Notes under the pieces: generated by a model | Databases searched by the model: none | What the model was told of the DNA's origin: nothing | The model's input: only the letters and a program-made list of their open reading frames with translations | In this document: positions 40,325 to 50,616 of the stretch, piece by piece | Numbering within the stretch: the first letter of the stretch is position 1 | How the letters are laid out: every line of letters begins with the position of its first letter | Made by a program: the position numbers and the translations under genes | Origin: Candidatus Blautia faecigallinarum | Lineage (GTDB): Bacteria; Bacillota; Clostridia; Lachnospirales; Lachnospiraceae | Direction of reading: 5' to 3' | Assembly: GCA_019116385.1 (NCBI GenBank) | Contig: DXBU01000155.1 | Coordinates: 1-64,000, forward strand | Length of the DNA stretch: 64,000 nucleotides

Positions 40325-41320
40325 ATGGAAAAGAAATCTGTTTTAAAGAAGATCACAGGCTCTCGTGAAGCACTGCTCGCAGTGATCCTGATCCTGCTTT
40401 TCGTGATAGTCACAATCATCAGCCCGTCCTTTTTGACACCCAAGTCGATCATGGATATGCTGAAAAACAACGCGGTCACAATGGTCATGGCACTTGGTAT
40501 GCTGTGCGTTATGCTGGTGGGCGGCATTGATATTTCCATCATGTCAACCCTGGCGCTTTCCGGAATGTCCATCGGTATGCTCTGGAAATATGAGCATATC
40601 TCCAACACATTCCTTACCTTTGTCATCGCTCTTGCCATCGGTACTGTCTGCGGATTCCTGGTAGGTCTGGTGATCTCCAGAGCGGACGTTCCGCCGATCA
40701 TCGCCACTATGGGCTTTATGTACATCTACCGTGCCATGGGCTACCTGGTATCCAACAACGGCGAGTGGGCAAGCGCGGCTGCTCTTGGAACCTTTAAAGA
40801 TTTTGCCACCAGCAGCTTTTTAGGGATCAACAACGTAGTCTGGGTGATCATCATCTGTTATGTGATCTTTTTCTTCTTTATGAAATGGACCAGACTGGGA
40901 CGTAAGATCTACGCAGTAGGAAGCAATGCCGATGCGGCACAGGTTTCCGGTATCAATGTAAAGAACATCAAACTGATGGTTTATACCGTGATGGGATTTT
41001 TAGGCGGCCTTGGCGGAGCCCTTCAGGTTTCTGTTTACGCATCTGCCATGCCCGATATGCAGCAGGGCGGTGAAATGGATGTTATCGCAGCCTGCGTGAT
41101 CGGCGGCGTCAGCATGAGCGGCGGCCGGGGTACTGTGATCGGCGCGCTCCTTGGTTCCCTGATCCTGGCTACCATCGCCAGAGCGCTTCCGCTGGTACCG
41201 TTCTTCGATCAGCTTTGGCTGAACACCATCAAGGGTGTTATCATCCTGGTGGTAGTTATGGTAAACGTAGTGCTGCAGCGTATCGCTGACAGGAATGCAT
41301 TGAAGAGGAGGGAGATGTAA
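40325..41320 (+). CDS. Sugar (probably rhamnose) ABC transporter permease
   Basis: LGMLCVMLVGGIDISIMSTLALSGM, GSNADAAQVSGINVKNIKLMVYTVMGFL. Confidence 0.93.
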   Translation: MEKKSVLKKITGSREALLAVILILLFVIVTIISPSFLTPKSIMDMLKNNAVTMVMALGMLCVMLVGGIDISIMSTLALSGMSIGMLWKYEHISNTFLTFVIALAIGTVCGFLVGLVISRADVPPIIATMGFMYIYRAMGYLVSNNGEWASAAALGTFKDFATSSFLGINNVVWVIIICYVIFFFFMKWTRLGRKIYAVGSNADAAQVSGINVKNIKLMVYTVMGFLGGLGGALQVSVYASAMPDMQQGGEMDVIAACVIGGVSMSGGRGTVIGALLGSLILATIARALPLVPFFDQLWLNTIKGVIILVVVMVNVVLQRIADRNALKRREM

Positions 41321-41322
41321 TC

Positions 41323-42321
41323 ATGGCTGGAAAATCTGGAAGAAGTATCAACAACGTGCCGGAAAGTTCCGTGAAACGGATCATATTCAGCTGGGAAGGC
41401 ATTCTGGTCCTCCTGTTTATCGCGGTGAACATTTTCTGTGCGTTCTTTTCAGAATATTATAACCTGAGCAGTCTGCTCCGTCAGATGCCTGTCTATGTGG
41501 CTGAGGTATTCCTGATGATACCTATGGCGTACATACTGATCCTGGGTGAGATCGATATTTCCGTAGGCTCCATTGTTTGTCTGTCATCCACAATGGCCTG
41601 TATCGTGTGCAACACCAACGCACCCTTTATCCTGGTCGTTCTTACCGCTCTGGTGGTAGGAACCATCTGCGGATTCATCAACGGCTTTATCCTGACAAGA
41701 TTCCAGGAACTGCCTCCGATGATCGTTACACTGGCAACACAGATCATCTTCCGCGGTATCGCCGAGATCGTTCTGGGCAGCGGCGGAAGTATCTCCGCCT
41801 CCAACACAGAGGGCTTCCTTCTCATCGGCGGAAAAGTAGGGCAGATCCCCTACATCCTGTTCCTGGTACTGATCCTTCTGATCATCTTCGCAGTGATCTT
41901 AGGCAAGGGAACATTCGGACGCAGAGTATATGCCATCGGTACCAACCGTCTGACCGCATACTACTCCGGGATCCATGTACAGAAGATCCGTCTTCTGATC
42001 TACACAGCCATGGGAACCTTCTCCGGACTGTGTGCCCTGTTCCTTCTGTCCACCTCCTACGGTGCCAACACCACCACAGGAAACGGCTATGAAATGGACG
42101 CCATCGCCATGGCAGTATTCGGCGGCATCCTTTCTACCGGCGGCAAAGGAAATCTGGCAGGCGGCGCGATCTCCGCATTCATCATTGTTTGTCTGCGTGT
42201 TGGTCTGGGACAGAGAAACATCCATCCCCAGGTTATCCTTCTTATCCTGGGCGTCCTGCTGATCGGTGCGGTGGCTCTTCCAAACATCATCAAGCAGGTG
42301 CAGAGAAGCGTAAAGAAATGA
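41323..42321 (+). CDS. Sugar (probably rhamnose) ABC transporter permease
   Basis: IPMAYILILGEIDISVGSIVCLSSTMACI, GTNRLTAYYSGIHVQKIRLLIYTAMG. Confidence 0.93.
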   Translation: MAGKSGRSINNVPESSVKRIIFSWEGILVLLFIAVNIFCAFFSEYYNLSSLLRQMPVYVAEVFLMIPMAYILILGEIDISVGSIVCLSSTMACIVCNTNAPFILVVLTALVVGTICGFINGFILTRFQELPPMIVTLATQIIFRGIAEIVLGSGGSISASNTEGFLLIGGKVGQIPYILFLVLILLIIFAVILGKGTFGRRVYAIGTNRLTAYYSGIHVQKIRLLIYTAMGTFSGLCALFLLSTSYGANTTTGNGYEMDAIAMAVFGGILSTGGKGNLAGGAISAFIIVCLRVGLGQRNIHPQVILLILGVLLIGAVALPNIIKQVQRSVKK

Positions 42322-42349
42322 TCGCTATTTTACAATAACACGTTAGCTA

Positions 42350-42377
42350 ACCGTTCCGTGTCCAAACGGGACGGTTG
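42350..42377 (+). promoter_or_regulatory. Intercistronic stem-loop before SBP gene
   Basis: AACCGTtCCGT-gtccaa-ACGGgACGGTT. Confidence 0.6.
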
Positions 42378-42412
42378 CAAATAAAAACTATATTCCAAGG
42401 GAGGAAAACATC

Positions 42413-43432
42413 ATGAACAAAAAAGTTATCAGCGCAATTCTTTGTGGATCCATGGTTCTTGCATCAGTAAGCCCGGTATTCGCTTCTGATGAAGGAATGA
42501 CCATCGCTCTGGTTGGAAAATCAGCAGGAAACGCATTCTTCGAAGTATCTGCAGAGTCTTTCGTGGCAGCAGCAGAGGCTGAGGGAGCAACTGTAGACGT
42601 TGTTTATCCGGAAGCTGCTACCGCAGACGCACAGATCAGAGTTCTGGACAACCTGATCTCCCAGCAGCCGGATGCTATCTGCATCGCTGCAAACGACGTG
42701 AATGCTCTTCAGGCAAAACTGACAGAGGCTATGGACGCAGGCATCAAGGTATCTTCCTTCGACTCCGCTCCCAACAAGGACAGCCGTCAGGTATTCATCA
42801 ACCAGACAAGCGTTGACCTGGTAGCACAGGCTCTTATGGACGCAGTTCTGGATATCACAGGCGGAGAAGGCCAGTGGGCGATCCTTTCCGCTACTTCTCA
42901 GGCAGCAAACCAGAACGCATGGATCGACGCTATGAAAGCTCTTATGGAAAGCGATGAGAAATACAGCGCACTGGAACTGGTAGAAGTTGCTTACGGCGAT
43001 GACGAGCCGCAGAAATCTACAGACCAGACCGCAGCTCTTCTTCAGAAATACCCGGATCTGAAAGTGATCTGTGCACCTACCACTGTTGGTATCGCAGCAG
43101 CAGCTAAGTACCTTCAGGACAATGGTTCCACCTGCAAACTGACAGGTCTTGGACTTCCTTCTGAAATGCTTGAGTACACAGGCGATGACGACGCACATTC
43201 CTGCCCATACTTCTATCTGTGGGATCAGCAGGGCCTTGGTGAGCTGAGCGCTTACGCTACAATGGCTCTGGTAAACGGCGACATCACCGGTGCGGAAGGT
43301 GAAACCTTCACAGCAGGCGACCTTGGCGAGTACACCATCACAGCAGCAGACGACGGCGGCACAGAGATCGTTCTTGGCGATCCCCTTGAGTTCAATCCGG
43401 AAAACATCGAAGAGATGGCTGAGCTGTACTAA
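42413..43432 (+). CDS. Sugar (probably rhamnose) ABC transporter substrate-binding protein
   Basis: Signal peptide ..SVSPVFASDE; MTIALVGKSAGNAFFEVSAESFVAAAEAEGATVDVVYPEAATADAQIRVLDNLISQQ (RhaS-like). Confidence 0.9.
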   Translation: MNKKVISAILCGSMVLASVSPVFASDEGMTIALVGKSAGNAFFEVSAESFVAAAEAEGATVDVVYPEAATADAQIRVLDNLISQQPDAICIAANDVNALQAKLTEAMDAGIKVSSFDSAPNKDSRQVFINQTSVDLVAQALMDAVLDITGGEGQWAILSATSQAANQNAWIDAMKALMESDEKYSALELVEVAYGDDEPQKSTDQTAALLQKYPDLKVICAPTTVGIAAAAKYLQDNGSTCKLTGLGLPSEMLEYTGDDDAHSCPYFYLWDQQGLGELSAYATMALVNGDITGAEGETFTAGDLGEYTITAADDGGTEIVLGDPLEFNPENIEEMAELY

Positions 43433-43472
43433 TTTTCAGGTCAGAGTTGCAATAAGAAGCAAATAATGTTAT

Positions 43473-43504
43473 CTTTGAGACGGGGCTTCGGCCTCGTCTC
43501 AAAG
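43473..43504 (+). promoter_or_regulatory. Intercistronic hairpin between SBP and rhaM (processing/terminator-like)
   Basis: CTTTGAGACGgGGC-ttcg-GCCtCGTCTCAAAG, no U-tract. Confidence 0.6.
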
Positions 43505-43526
43505 TGTATTCAGGGAGGAAACGATT

Positions 43527-43838
43527 ATGATCAAAGGATTTAAAATGAAATTGTATCCGGGACAGGAAGCAGAATATGAAAGACGCCACAACCTGCTCTG
43601 GCCGGAGATGAAGGATATGATCCATGAGCACGGCGGAAAGAACTATACCATCTTTCTGGACAAAGAAACTTTGACCCTCTTCGGCTATATTGAGATCGAA
43701 GACGAGGAGCTCTGGGCAAAGGGAGCCGACACCGCTATCAACAGAAAATGGTGGGATTACATGGCGGATATTATGGAGACCAATCCGGACAACAGCCCGG
43801 TGAGCATTGACCTGAAGAACGTTTTCCATTTAGACTAA
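43527..43838 (+). CDS. rhaM: L-rhamnose mutarotase
   Basis: MIKGFKMKLYPGQEAEYERRHNLLWPEMKDMIHEHGGKNYTIFLD...WWDYMADIMETNPDNSP. Confidence 0.93.
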   Translation: MIKGFKMKLYPGQEAEYERRHNLLWPEMKDMIHEHGGKNYTIFLDKETLTLFGYIEIEDEELWAKGADTAINRKWWDYMADIMETNPDNSPVSIDLKNVFHLD

Positions 43839-43847
43839 GGAGCAGAC

Positions 43848-44597
43848 ATGATCTTGTGGGTGATGACCGCGCTGTTCGCTCTTTTATCCGGAGTACTGCT
43901 CTCCGGCAGGGGCGGATTTCTGATCGCGGGATACAATACGGCAAGCAAGGCGGAAAAAGAAAAATACGATGAAAAAAAGCTCTGCCGCATCACAGGCGGG
44001 GGCATGGCAGTGATCACGATTCTTTTGTTTCTCATGGCTCTTTTTGGGGATGATATGCCTTACTGGCTGGAGGCTGCTGTTCCGGCGGTGATTCTTGTGG
44101 ACATTGCAGTGATGATGATCCTTTTAAATATTAAAGGGAAAGCAAAACCGGGAAAGGACGGGAACAGGACAGCGGCCGGGGAGAAAAACCGGAATTCCGC
44201 CCTTGTGAAATGGGGAAGCGCAGGCTTTACGGTCCTGATCCTGGCTATCACTGCGGTGCTTTTGTTTACCGGAGAGGTAAAGGTAGCGGTACACGGAGAA
44301 GAGATCACTATTCAGGTATCCTACTGGCCGGATAAAGAAATCCCTCTTGAAGAGATCCAGTCTGTCACCTACGAAGAAAATGTTTCCTTCGGCCGGCGGA
44401 CAAACGGTTTCGGGGGGATCCGGCTTCTGGCGGGGCATTTTGAGAATACGGAGTATGGAAAGTATCTCCTCTATGCCTACAAGCCCTGCAGCGCTTTGGT
44501 GGTCTTAAAGACCACGGAGGGGACCATAGGGGTAAACGCCCGGACGGAACAAGAAACAGAAGAATTGTATCAAATGTTAAAAAATGAGATATCATGA
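43848..44597 (+). CDS. DUF3784-type membrane protein
   Basis: GRGGFLIAGYNTASKAEKEKYDEKKLCRITGG plus several TM segments. Confidence 0.75.
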   Translation: MILWVMTALFALLSGVLLSGRGGFLIAGYNTASKAEKEKYDEKKLCRITGGGMAVITILLFLMALFGDDMPYWLEAAVPAVILVDIAVMMILLNIKGKAKPGKDGNRTAAGEKNRNSALVKWGSAGFTVLILAITAVLLFTGEVKVAVHGEEITIQVSYWPDKEIPLEEIQSVTYEENVSFGRRTNGFGGIRLLAGHFENTEYGKYLLYAYKPCSALVVLKTTEGTIGVNARTEQETEELYQMLKNEIS

Positions 44598-44618
44598 GAA
44601 ATTTCGAGATTTCCAGAT

Positions 44619-44668
44619 AAAAAAAGAGCCGGGTGGAAAAAATACGACTTTTCCCCGGCTCTTTTTGA
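44619..44668. terminator. Intrinsic terminator
   Basis: aaaaaAGAGCCGGG ... CCCGGCTCTttttt. Confidence 0.8.
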
Positions 44669-44916
44669 AATACTGCTCAAAACCCGACATCTAATTTCGT
44701 CTAATATCACCAGTTTTTTTCTACAGAAGAATATGCTACAATAAATACAGATTTTAGATTAAATACAAAAGTTCTTACATATAGACACCATTCCTAAATT
44801 TCAAACCTGCGGATTTCCCGCTTTCTGGTTTTTTCATTTCTCAGGTATTCTCACCTTTTATGCCAATGATAAAATAAAATCTAATAAATATTCCCGGCCG
44901 GGATATTTTTTTATTG

Positions 44917-45594
44917 TCAGATTTCGTGGAATTGTCCGATCATATCTTTGATCCGGTCCATTTCCATATCCATATGAGAGATCGTCTGTGCGCTCTCAAG
45001 CAGGGCGTCGCTGATCGACTCATAGCCTTCCATCTGCTCGATCCCCTTTTTGTAACGGAGCTGATGCTCCAGTGTGGCCCAGAAATCCATTCCGATGGTA
45101 CGGATCTGGATCTCCGCCCGCATCAGGGTTTTTCCCTTGGAAAAGAATACCGGCACGTCGACGATCATATGATAACTGCGGTAGCCGTTAGGCTTTGGAT
45201 TCTTTATATAATCCCGTATTTCCACTACAGTGATGTCGTCCTGGCTGCTAAGAAGATCCGCTACGGTATAAATATCATCAATAAAGGAGCATACCACACG
45301 TACCCCGGCCACATCGTGAAGCTGGGTGCGGATGTTTTCCGGCGTGAAGTCATACCCCAGTTTCTGGAGCTTGCGGTAGATACTTTCCGGCTTCTTGATC
45401 CGGCTCTTGATGAAAGAAATGGGATTTCTCTTGTATTCTACGGAAAATTCATCGTCCAGGACTTCGCACTTGGTACGGATCTCCCGGATGGCGCAGCGGT
45501 ACTGCATCATCAGGTCATTAAAACGGGAGGCATTGTCAATAAATTTCTGAGGGTCAGAAGATAACCATGGTTTCTCAGTGTGTTCTTCGTTCAT
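44917..45594 (-). CDS. Small alarmone synthetase (RelQ-type GTP pyrophosphokinase)
   Basis: IKSRIKKPESIYRKLQKLG, AGVRVVCSFIDDIYTVADLL, PNGYRSYHMIVDVPV, EIQIRTIGMDFWATLEHQLRYKK. Confidence 0.92.
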   Translation of the reverse strand: MNEEHTEKPWLSSDPQKFIDNASRFNDLMMQYRCAIREIRTKCEVLDDEFSVEYKRNPISFIKSRIKKPESIYRKLQKLGYDFTPENIRTQLHDVAGVRVVCSFIDDIYTVADLLSSQDDITVVEIRDYIKNPKPNGYRSYHMIVDVPVFFSKGKTLMRAEIQIRTIGMDFWATLEHQLRYKKGIEQMEGYESISDALLESAQTISHMDMEMDRIKDMIGQFHEI

Positions 45595-45744
45595 TTTTCG
45601 TCACCCTTTCTAAGTGATTTCCTATGCTAATGATTATAATAGAAAAAAATAAATTTATCAAATTTGTATTGTAAATTTTATCTGATAAGGGTATGATACA
45701 AACAAAAGGGGAGAAAATATGTTTTTGTGAAAGGGGAGAGCAAT

Positions 45745-46569
45745 ATGCGGATCGCTGTTTTAATGGAAAATACCGCCCTGTCTGAGGAATTTAAATCCAG
45801 CCACGGGCTGAGTTTTTATATTGAGACAAAAAATCACAAAATACTTTTCGATATGGGGCCGGATGAGGGATTCCTTGCTAATGCAGAGCGCCTGGGGATC
45901 GACATCGGCGCGGTGGACATTGCCTTTTTGTCCCATGGACATTACGACCACGGGGGCGGATTGAAAGCCTTTTTTGAGGCCAATGACAAAGCAGAAGTAC
46001 ATATGCAGAAAAAGGCCTTTGGAGAATTTTACGCCCACGATCCGGACGGGACCATCCGGTACATCGGACTGCCGGAGGAACTAAAAGACCATCCCCGGAT
46101 CGTACTGCATACAGGAGACTACAAGATCGATGGGAGCATTCAGGTATTTGCCGGCATCACAGGAAGGGAATATTATTCTCCTGCCAACGACAGACTGTTC
46201 CAGAGCATGAACGGCCATCACATACAGGATCTGTTTATGCATGAGCAGAACCTTTTATTAAAGGAAGGAAACAAGATCATCCTGATCGCCGGGTGCGCCC
46301 ACAACGGGATCGTGAATATCATGAAAAAAGCAGAGACTTATGCGCCCGGAGGGATCGACTATGTTTTCGGCGGCCTGCACCTGAGAAAGGCCTACGATGA
46401 TCCGGAAAAGGAAAAAGCTTTCTTAAGCGGTCTTGCCGCAAAGCTTTTAGAGAGCAGGAGCAGTTACTATACCTGCCACTGCACCGGAACACAAGCCTAC
46501 GAAGGGCTCCATGAGAAGATGGGAGACCGGATCTGCTATCTGCCTGCAGGCAGCGTGATCCAGATCTGA
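45745..46569 (+). CDS. MBL-fold metallo-hydrolase
   Basis: KILFDMGPDEGFLANAERLGID, FLSHGHYDHGGGL, IAGCAHNGIVNI, GGLHL. Confidence 0.9.
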   Translation: MRIAVLMENTALSEEFKSSHGLSFYIETKNHKILFDMGPDEGFLANAERLGIDIGAVDIAFLSHGHYDHGGGLKAFFEANDKAEVHMQKKAFGEFYAHDPDGTIRYIGLPEELKDHPRIVLHTGDYKIDGSIQVFAGITGREYYSPANDRLFQSMNGHHIQDLFMHEQNLLLKEGNKIILIAGCAHNGIVNIMKKAETYAPGGIDYVFGGLHLRKAYDDPEKEKAFLSGLAAKLLESRSSYYTCHCTGTQAYEGLHEKMGDRICYLPAGSVIQI

Positions 46570-46635
46570 TCTTATGAATGTGGAAAGACAATAAGAGATT
46601 TTTTTTGAAATTTCTAAAAAGAGAAAAAATAACAC

Positions 46636-46664
46636 TTGACATTTATAGATACGGGTGTTATATT
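46636..46664 (+). promoter_or_regulatory. Sigma-A promoter of J-domain gene
   Basis: TTGACA-17 nt-TATATT; downstream sequence shared with the clpB promoter. Confidence 0.8.
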
Positions 46665-46756
46665 TCAAGTAGAACAAAGGACGGTGGAGAGCGGATATTC
46701 CGGTCTCCTTCTCTTTTGCATCCGGAACCATTGACAAAATAGCGTTGAAGAGGGTG

Positions 46757-47785
46757 ATGAGATTGAGCGCAAAAAGAGATTATTACGAAGTTCTTGGAAT
46801 AAATAAAAACGCAGACAAAGCTGCGATAAAAAAAGCATATAGAAAGCTGGCCAAAAAATATCATCCGGATACCAATGCGGGAGATCCAAAAGCGGAGGAA
46901 CGGTTTAAGGAAGTTACAGAGGCCTATAATGTATTAAGTGACGACGAGAAGCGGAAGCTGTACGACCAGTTCGGCCATGCCGCCTTTGAACAGGGCGGTG
47001 CAGGACCGGAAGATTTCCAAAATGGACGTCAGGGCTTCCACGAATACCATTTTACCGGCTCGGACGGCAATATGGACGATCTGTTTGGGGATATATTCGG
47101 CGATATTTTCAATCATGGCGGCAGCTATGGAGGCTTTGCCGGACGGGGATTCGGCACAGACGGATTTCATTCAGACTCCTTCTACGGAGGCGGGTTCGGC
47201 AGCAGGAGCACCTCCAGAAAAGGTTCTGACCTTCATGCACAGGTAGAAGTGAGCTTTGACGATGCTGCCTTTGGATGCAAAAAGGTGATCCGGTTCCAGG
47301 ACCAGAACGGACGTGCCCAGTCCCTGGAGGTTTCCATTCCCGCAGGGATCGAGTCCGGAAAGAGTATCCGCCTTCGGGGAAAAGGAATGCCGGGTATAGG
47401 CGGCGGAGAGCCGGGAGATCTGCTTTTGCAGGTTACCGTAGGGGAAAAGCCGGGATTTGAGAGAAAAGGGATGGATGTGTATTCCACCGTTTCGATCCCC
47501 TTTACCACAGCCGTTTTTGGCGGAGAGGCCACTGTGCCTACGATATATGGAAATGTGATCTGCAAGATCAAAGAAGGGACCCAGTCCGGCAGCAAGATCC
47601 GTCTGCGGGGCAAAGGCATCGTGTCTATGAAGGATCCGTCCCTTCGGGGCGACCAGTATGCCACGGTACAGATCCAGGTTCCCAAGAGCCTGTCTCCCGA
47701 AGCCAGGAAAAAGCTGAAGGAATACGAAATTGCCAGCCGCCGGAGCCGCGCCCAGGGACCCAGAGAAAATTATCACAGCGCATAA
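46757..47785 (+). CDS. J-domain co-chaperone (DnaJ/CbpA-like, no zinc finger)
   Basis: [34 protein letters not shown] domain, G/F-rich region, DnaJ C-terminal substrate domain; no CxxCxGxG repeats. Confidence 0.92.
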   Translation: MRLSAKRDYYEVLGINKNADKAAIKKAYRKLAKKYHPDTNAGDPKAEERFKEVTEAYNVLSDDEKRKLYDQFGHAAFEQGGAGPEDFQNGRQGFHEYHFTGSDGNMDDLFGDIFGDIFNHGGSYGGFAGRGFGTDGFHSDSFYGGGFGSRSTSRKGSDLHAQVEVSFDDAAFGCKKVIRFQDQNGRAQSLEVSIPAGIESGKSIRLRGKGMPGIGGGEPGDLLLQVTVGEKPGFERKGMDVYSTVSIPFTTAVFGGEATVPTIYGNVICKIKEGTQSGSKIRLRGKGIVSMKDPSLRGDQYATVQIQVPKSLSPEARKKLKEYEIASRRSRAQGPRENYHSA

Positions 47786-47788
47786 GGA

Positions 47789-47836
47789 CAAAAAATCCGA
47801 TGTTTTCCCAAACAGGAAAACACCGGATTTTTGTTC
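47789..47836. terminator. Bidirectional terminator between convergent genes
   Basis: AAAAATCCGaTGTTTTCC-caaaca-GGAAAACAcCGGATTTTT. Confidence 0.9.
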
Positions 47837-47861
47837 TTTAAAGAGAGAAAAACCAGAAAAA

Positions 47862-50393
47862 TCAGCGGCGGCGCATTTCTGCCAGACAATCCTTAAGGAC
47901 AACCTGGAGCTGCTTAAAGTCAATGGGCTTTGCCACATGAGCGTTCATACCGGCCTGGGTAGTCCGGGCGATGTCCTCGGCGAAGACATTGGCGGTCACG
48001 GCGATAATGGGAACCGTTTCCGCGTCTTTACGGGGAAGCTTCCGGATGGCTTCGGCAGCCTCGCAGCCGTTCATTATCGGCATCTGCATATCCATCAGGA
48101 TGGCATCGATCTCGTTTTCCCCGCTGCTTTCAAAGAAATCTACCGCTTCCTGCCCGTTCCAGGCCTGGATCACACGGGCGCCCAGCATATCCAGACATTC
48201 GGTAGCTACCTCCATGTTGATCTCATTGTCCTCTGCCAGAAGAAGCACCTTTCCTTCCAGAGAAAACTCTTCTGATGGCTCTTCGGGAAGGGCTTCAGAG
48301 ACGGGTTCGTCCTCCAGATTCTGGAGGGGTAAAGTGACAATAAAGGTGCTTCCCTTCCCCGGCTCACTGGAAACGGTGATCTCTCCGCTCATCTGCTGCA
48401 CAAGTGTTTTTACAATAGGCATGCCAAGACCGGTTCCGCTTACCTTATTTGCAGTAAAGGTGGCTTCCCTGGAAAATGGCTCAAAGATATTGGCCAGATA
48501 TTCTTTGCTCATCCCGATCCCCGTATCCTGGACCATCAGCTGATACTTGCTGTGGCCGGGCTGATGATTCAGTTCCTTTAGGGAAACGTGGATCTTGGCT
48601 CCCGGGTGGCTGTATTTTAATGCATTGGAGACCAGATTATTAAGGATCTGGCCAAGGCGGGCGGGATCACAGGACACCTGGGAGAAACGTACATCGTATT
48701 CATCGGTGAGCTCTTTTTTTTCTGCGGCCGCCTGTTCCCGGAAGGTATCTACATTTTCCCGTATACACTTGCAGATATTCATGGAGACATAATTCATCGC
48801 GCTGCCTCTCCCATGCTCCAGACGGGATACATCCAAAATGTCATTGACCAGGGTGAGAAGCTGTTCCCCGGAGTTCTGGATCTTTTTAATGTACTCATTG
48901 ACCATATCCCTGGAAACATCCGGCCGCTGAGCCAGCTTGGAAAGACCGATGATGGCATTCAGCGGGGTGCGCATATCATGGGAAGCATTGCTGAAAAACA
49001 TAGTTTTTTGCTGAACCGTTTTCTTTGCGGCTTCCAGGGCATTCTGCAGAAGAATGTGCTGCTGAAGCTCTTTGCGCTTGTCTGCATCGATCTCCCGGAA
49101 GGCCAGGATAACTTCGTCAATATGCAGCCCCTTGTTATAGAGGACCTGTATATTCACCCATTTATAGGTTTTGCCGAAATAGCGCTGGTAATCTCCGCCG
49201 AAATCATAAATCCCGTCTGCTATGAGCTGGCGGATATTTTCGGCGGAAAGATTGGCCTCGAATTTTTCGTGAGTATTTTTATCTACCACATTTTTTACAA
49301 CATCCAGCAAGTGCCGGTAATCTCCGGAATCTCCCAGGAGTTCCTTTACATCATCAGAACTTTTGATGCTGGTATACGTCTCCCTGCGGAAGTTGACCCG
49401 GTAGATGGCGTAGTAGGAATCTCCCAGGATCTGCAGCGTCTCGTAGATCTGCCGTGTGTTCCGATCGCTTAAATAGCCCCGGATCATGAACACGGCGGCT
49501 GTGATGGCCAGGATCGAACAGATGGAGGTAAGGATGAGCAGCGTCATGTCCCATCCATCCTGTAGGATCACGTCAATGGGGATGGTGATCACGGAAAGCC
49601 ATCCGTTGCTCAGCTCATAATAATAGACCACCCGCTTTTCTCCGTCCGGTCCGGAAACCGTGGCGCTGTGGGAGGTGAGCTCTCCCTGGCGGATGCTTAC
49701 CACCAGGTCGTTTAAATAGTTTTTGGGGCCTGGCTCTTCCGGATCGAAATTACTTGCGTAATACATCAGATGATCATCGGAATCGAACAGGAACAAGGAA
49801 CTGTCCTCAGGCAGGCTTACCTTATTCTGATGGGCATAAAAATTTTCCAAAAGAATATCAAAGGCCAGAACATCGTTGTTTTCATTTAACCGTTTGGCCA
49901 GAGTGATCACATCTTTTCCGGTGACCGCGTCTTTATAGGCGTTGGTATAAATTACCGCTCCTTCTGCCTCCAAAGTCTTGGTGTACCATTGGGATGAGGC
50001 ATAGGTGTAGTCTGCATCTCCGGACCAGGGCTCTGCTGCGATGATCTTGTTATCAATGACCGCATATGGATCTATGATCTTGCTGCCAAGCATGGTTTCA
50101 AGCTGGGAGGAATAATTGGTTATCTGCGCCTGGATCTGCTCCTGGCTGATATCATGGCTGATGCTGCCCTGAACAGAATAGGACATCATATTCAATAGGA
50201 GAGAGTACATGCCGATCCGGTTTTCTTCTTCGTTGGCATAGTTTTGGGCCAGGCTTGTTCCCATCTGGTCCGCATTGCTTAAGATCTTATCCCGGACAAG
50301 GAAAATGCTCCACCCAAGAAGAACCACAAATGTGATATAAAAAAGAACTTTTATAGCGATCGGTATTCTTTTCTGAGAGGAATAACGCTTCAT
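47862..50393 (-). CDS. Hybrid sensor histidine kinase/response regulator (HisKA-HATPase-REC)
   Basis: TM-extracellular sensor-TM, FFSNASHDMRTPLNAIIGLSKLA, VQDTGIGMSKEYLANIFEPFSRE, C-terminal REC LLAEDNEINMEVATECL...DAILMDMQMPIMNG. Confidence 0.93.
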   Translation of the reverse strand: MKRYSSQKRIPIAIKVLFYITFVVLLGWSIFLVRDKILSNADQMGTSLAQNYANEEENRIGMYSLLLNMMSYSVQGSISHDISQEQIQAQITNYSSQLETMLGSKIIDPYAVIDNKIIAAEPWSGDADYTYASSQWYTKTLEAEGAVIYTNAYKDAVTGKDVITLAKRLNENNDVLAFDILLENFYAHQNKVSLPEDSSLFLFDSDDHLMYYASNFDPEEPGPKNYLNDLVVSIRQGELTSHSATVSGPDGEKRVVYYYELSNGWLSVITIPIDVILQDGWDMTLLILTSICSILAITAAVFMIRGYLSDRNTRQIYETLQILGDSYYAIYRVNFRRETYTSIKSSDDVKELLGDSGDYRHLLDVVKNVVDKNTHEKFEANLSAENIRQLIADGIYDFGGDYQRYFGKTYKWVNIQVLYNKGLHIDEVILAFREIDADKRKELQQHILLQNALEAAKKTVQQKTMFFSNASHDMRTPLNAIIGLSKLAQRPDVSRDMVNEYIKKIQNSGEQLLTLVNDILDVSRLEHGRGSAMNYVSMNICKCIRENVDTFREQAAAEKKELTDEYDVRFSQVSCDPARLGQILNNLVSNALKYSHPGAKIHVSLKELNHQPGHSKYQLMVQDTGIGMSKEYLANIFEPFSREATFTANKVSGTGLGMPIVKTLVQQMSGEITVSSEPGKGSTFIVTLPLQNLEDEPVSEALPEEPSEEFSLEGKVLLLAEDNEINMEVATECLDMLGARVIQAWNGQEAVDFFESSGENEIDAILMDMQMPIMNGCEAAEAIRKLPRKDAETVPIIAVTANVFAEDIARTTQAGMNAHVAKPIDFKQLQVVLKDCLAEMRRR

Positions 50394-50516
50394 GAAATCA
50401 TCCTTTCTGAACAGAGCTTTTTCTTGTATTCTAACGATTCCAGGAAGGGTTGTCAATGTATTGTGGAATTCCGGATGCTAATGACTAAACAGTGCTTCAC
50501 AGATTTTTCATAAAAA

Positions 50517-50559
50517 TTAGCACTCGACTCTTGACAGTGCTAACAAAAGGTGTTATATT
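50517..50559 (+). promoter_or_regulatory. CIRCE (HrcA operator) overlapping the clpB promoter
   Basis: TTAGCACTC-N9-cAGTGCTAA (50517-50543), one mismatch to CIRCE; TTGACA-17 nt-TATATT (50531-50559). Confidence 0.85.
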
Positions 50560-50616
50560 TCCACTAGAACAAAGAAATACAGCAGAAATGCTTTTTCATA
50601 ATAAGGAGGAACGCCT

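Noticed and set aside
44700-44910. Possible small RNA in the AT-rich gap beside the alarmone synthetase
   Set aside because: No convincing promoter-terminator pair or stable fold visible by eye; left unreported as a feature.
46621-46665. CIRCE element before the J-domain gene
   Set aside because: No TTAGCACTC-N9-GAGTGCTAA match; only the downstream promoter core resembles that of clpB.
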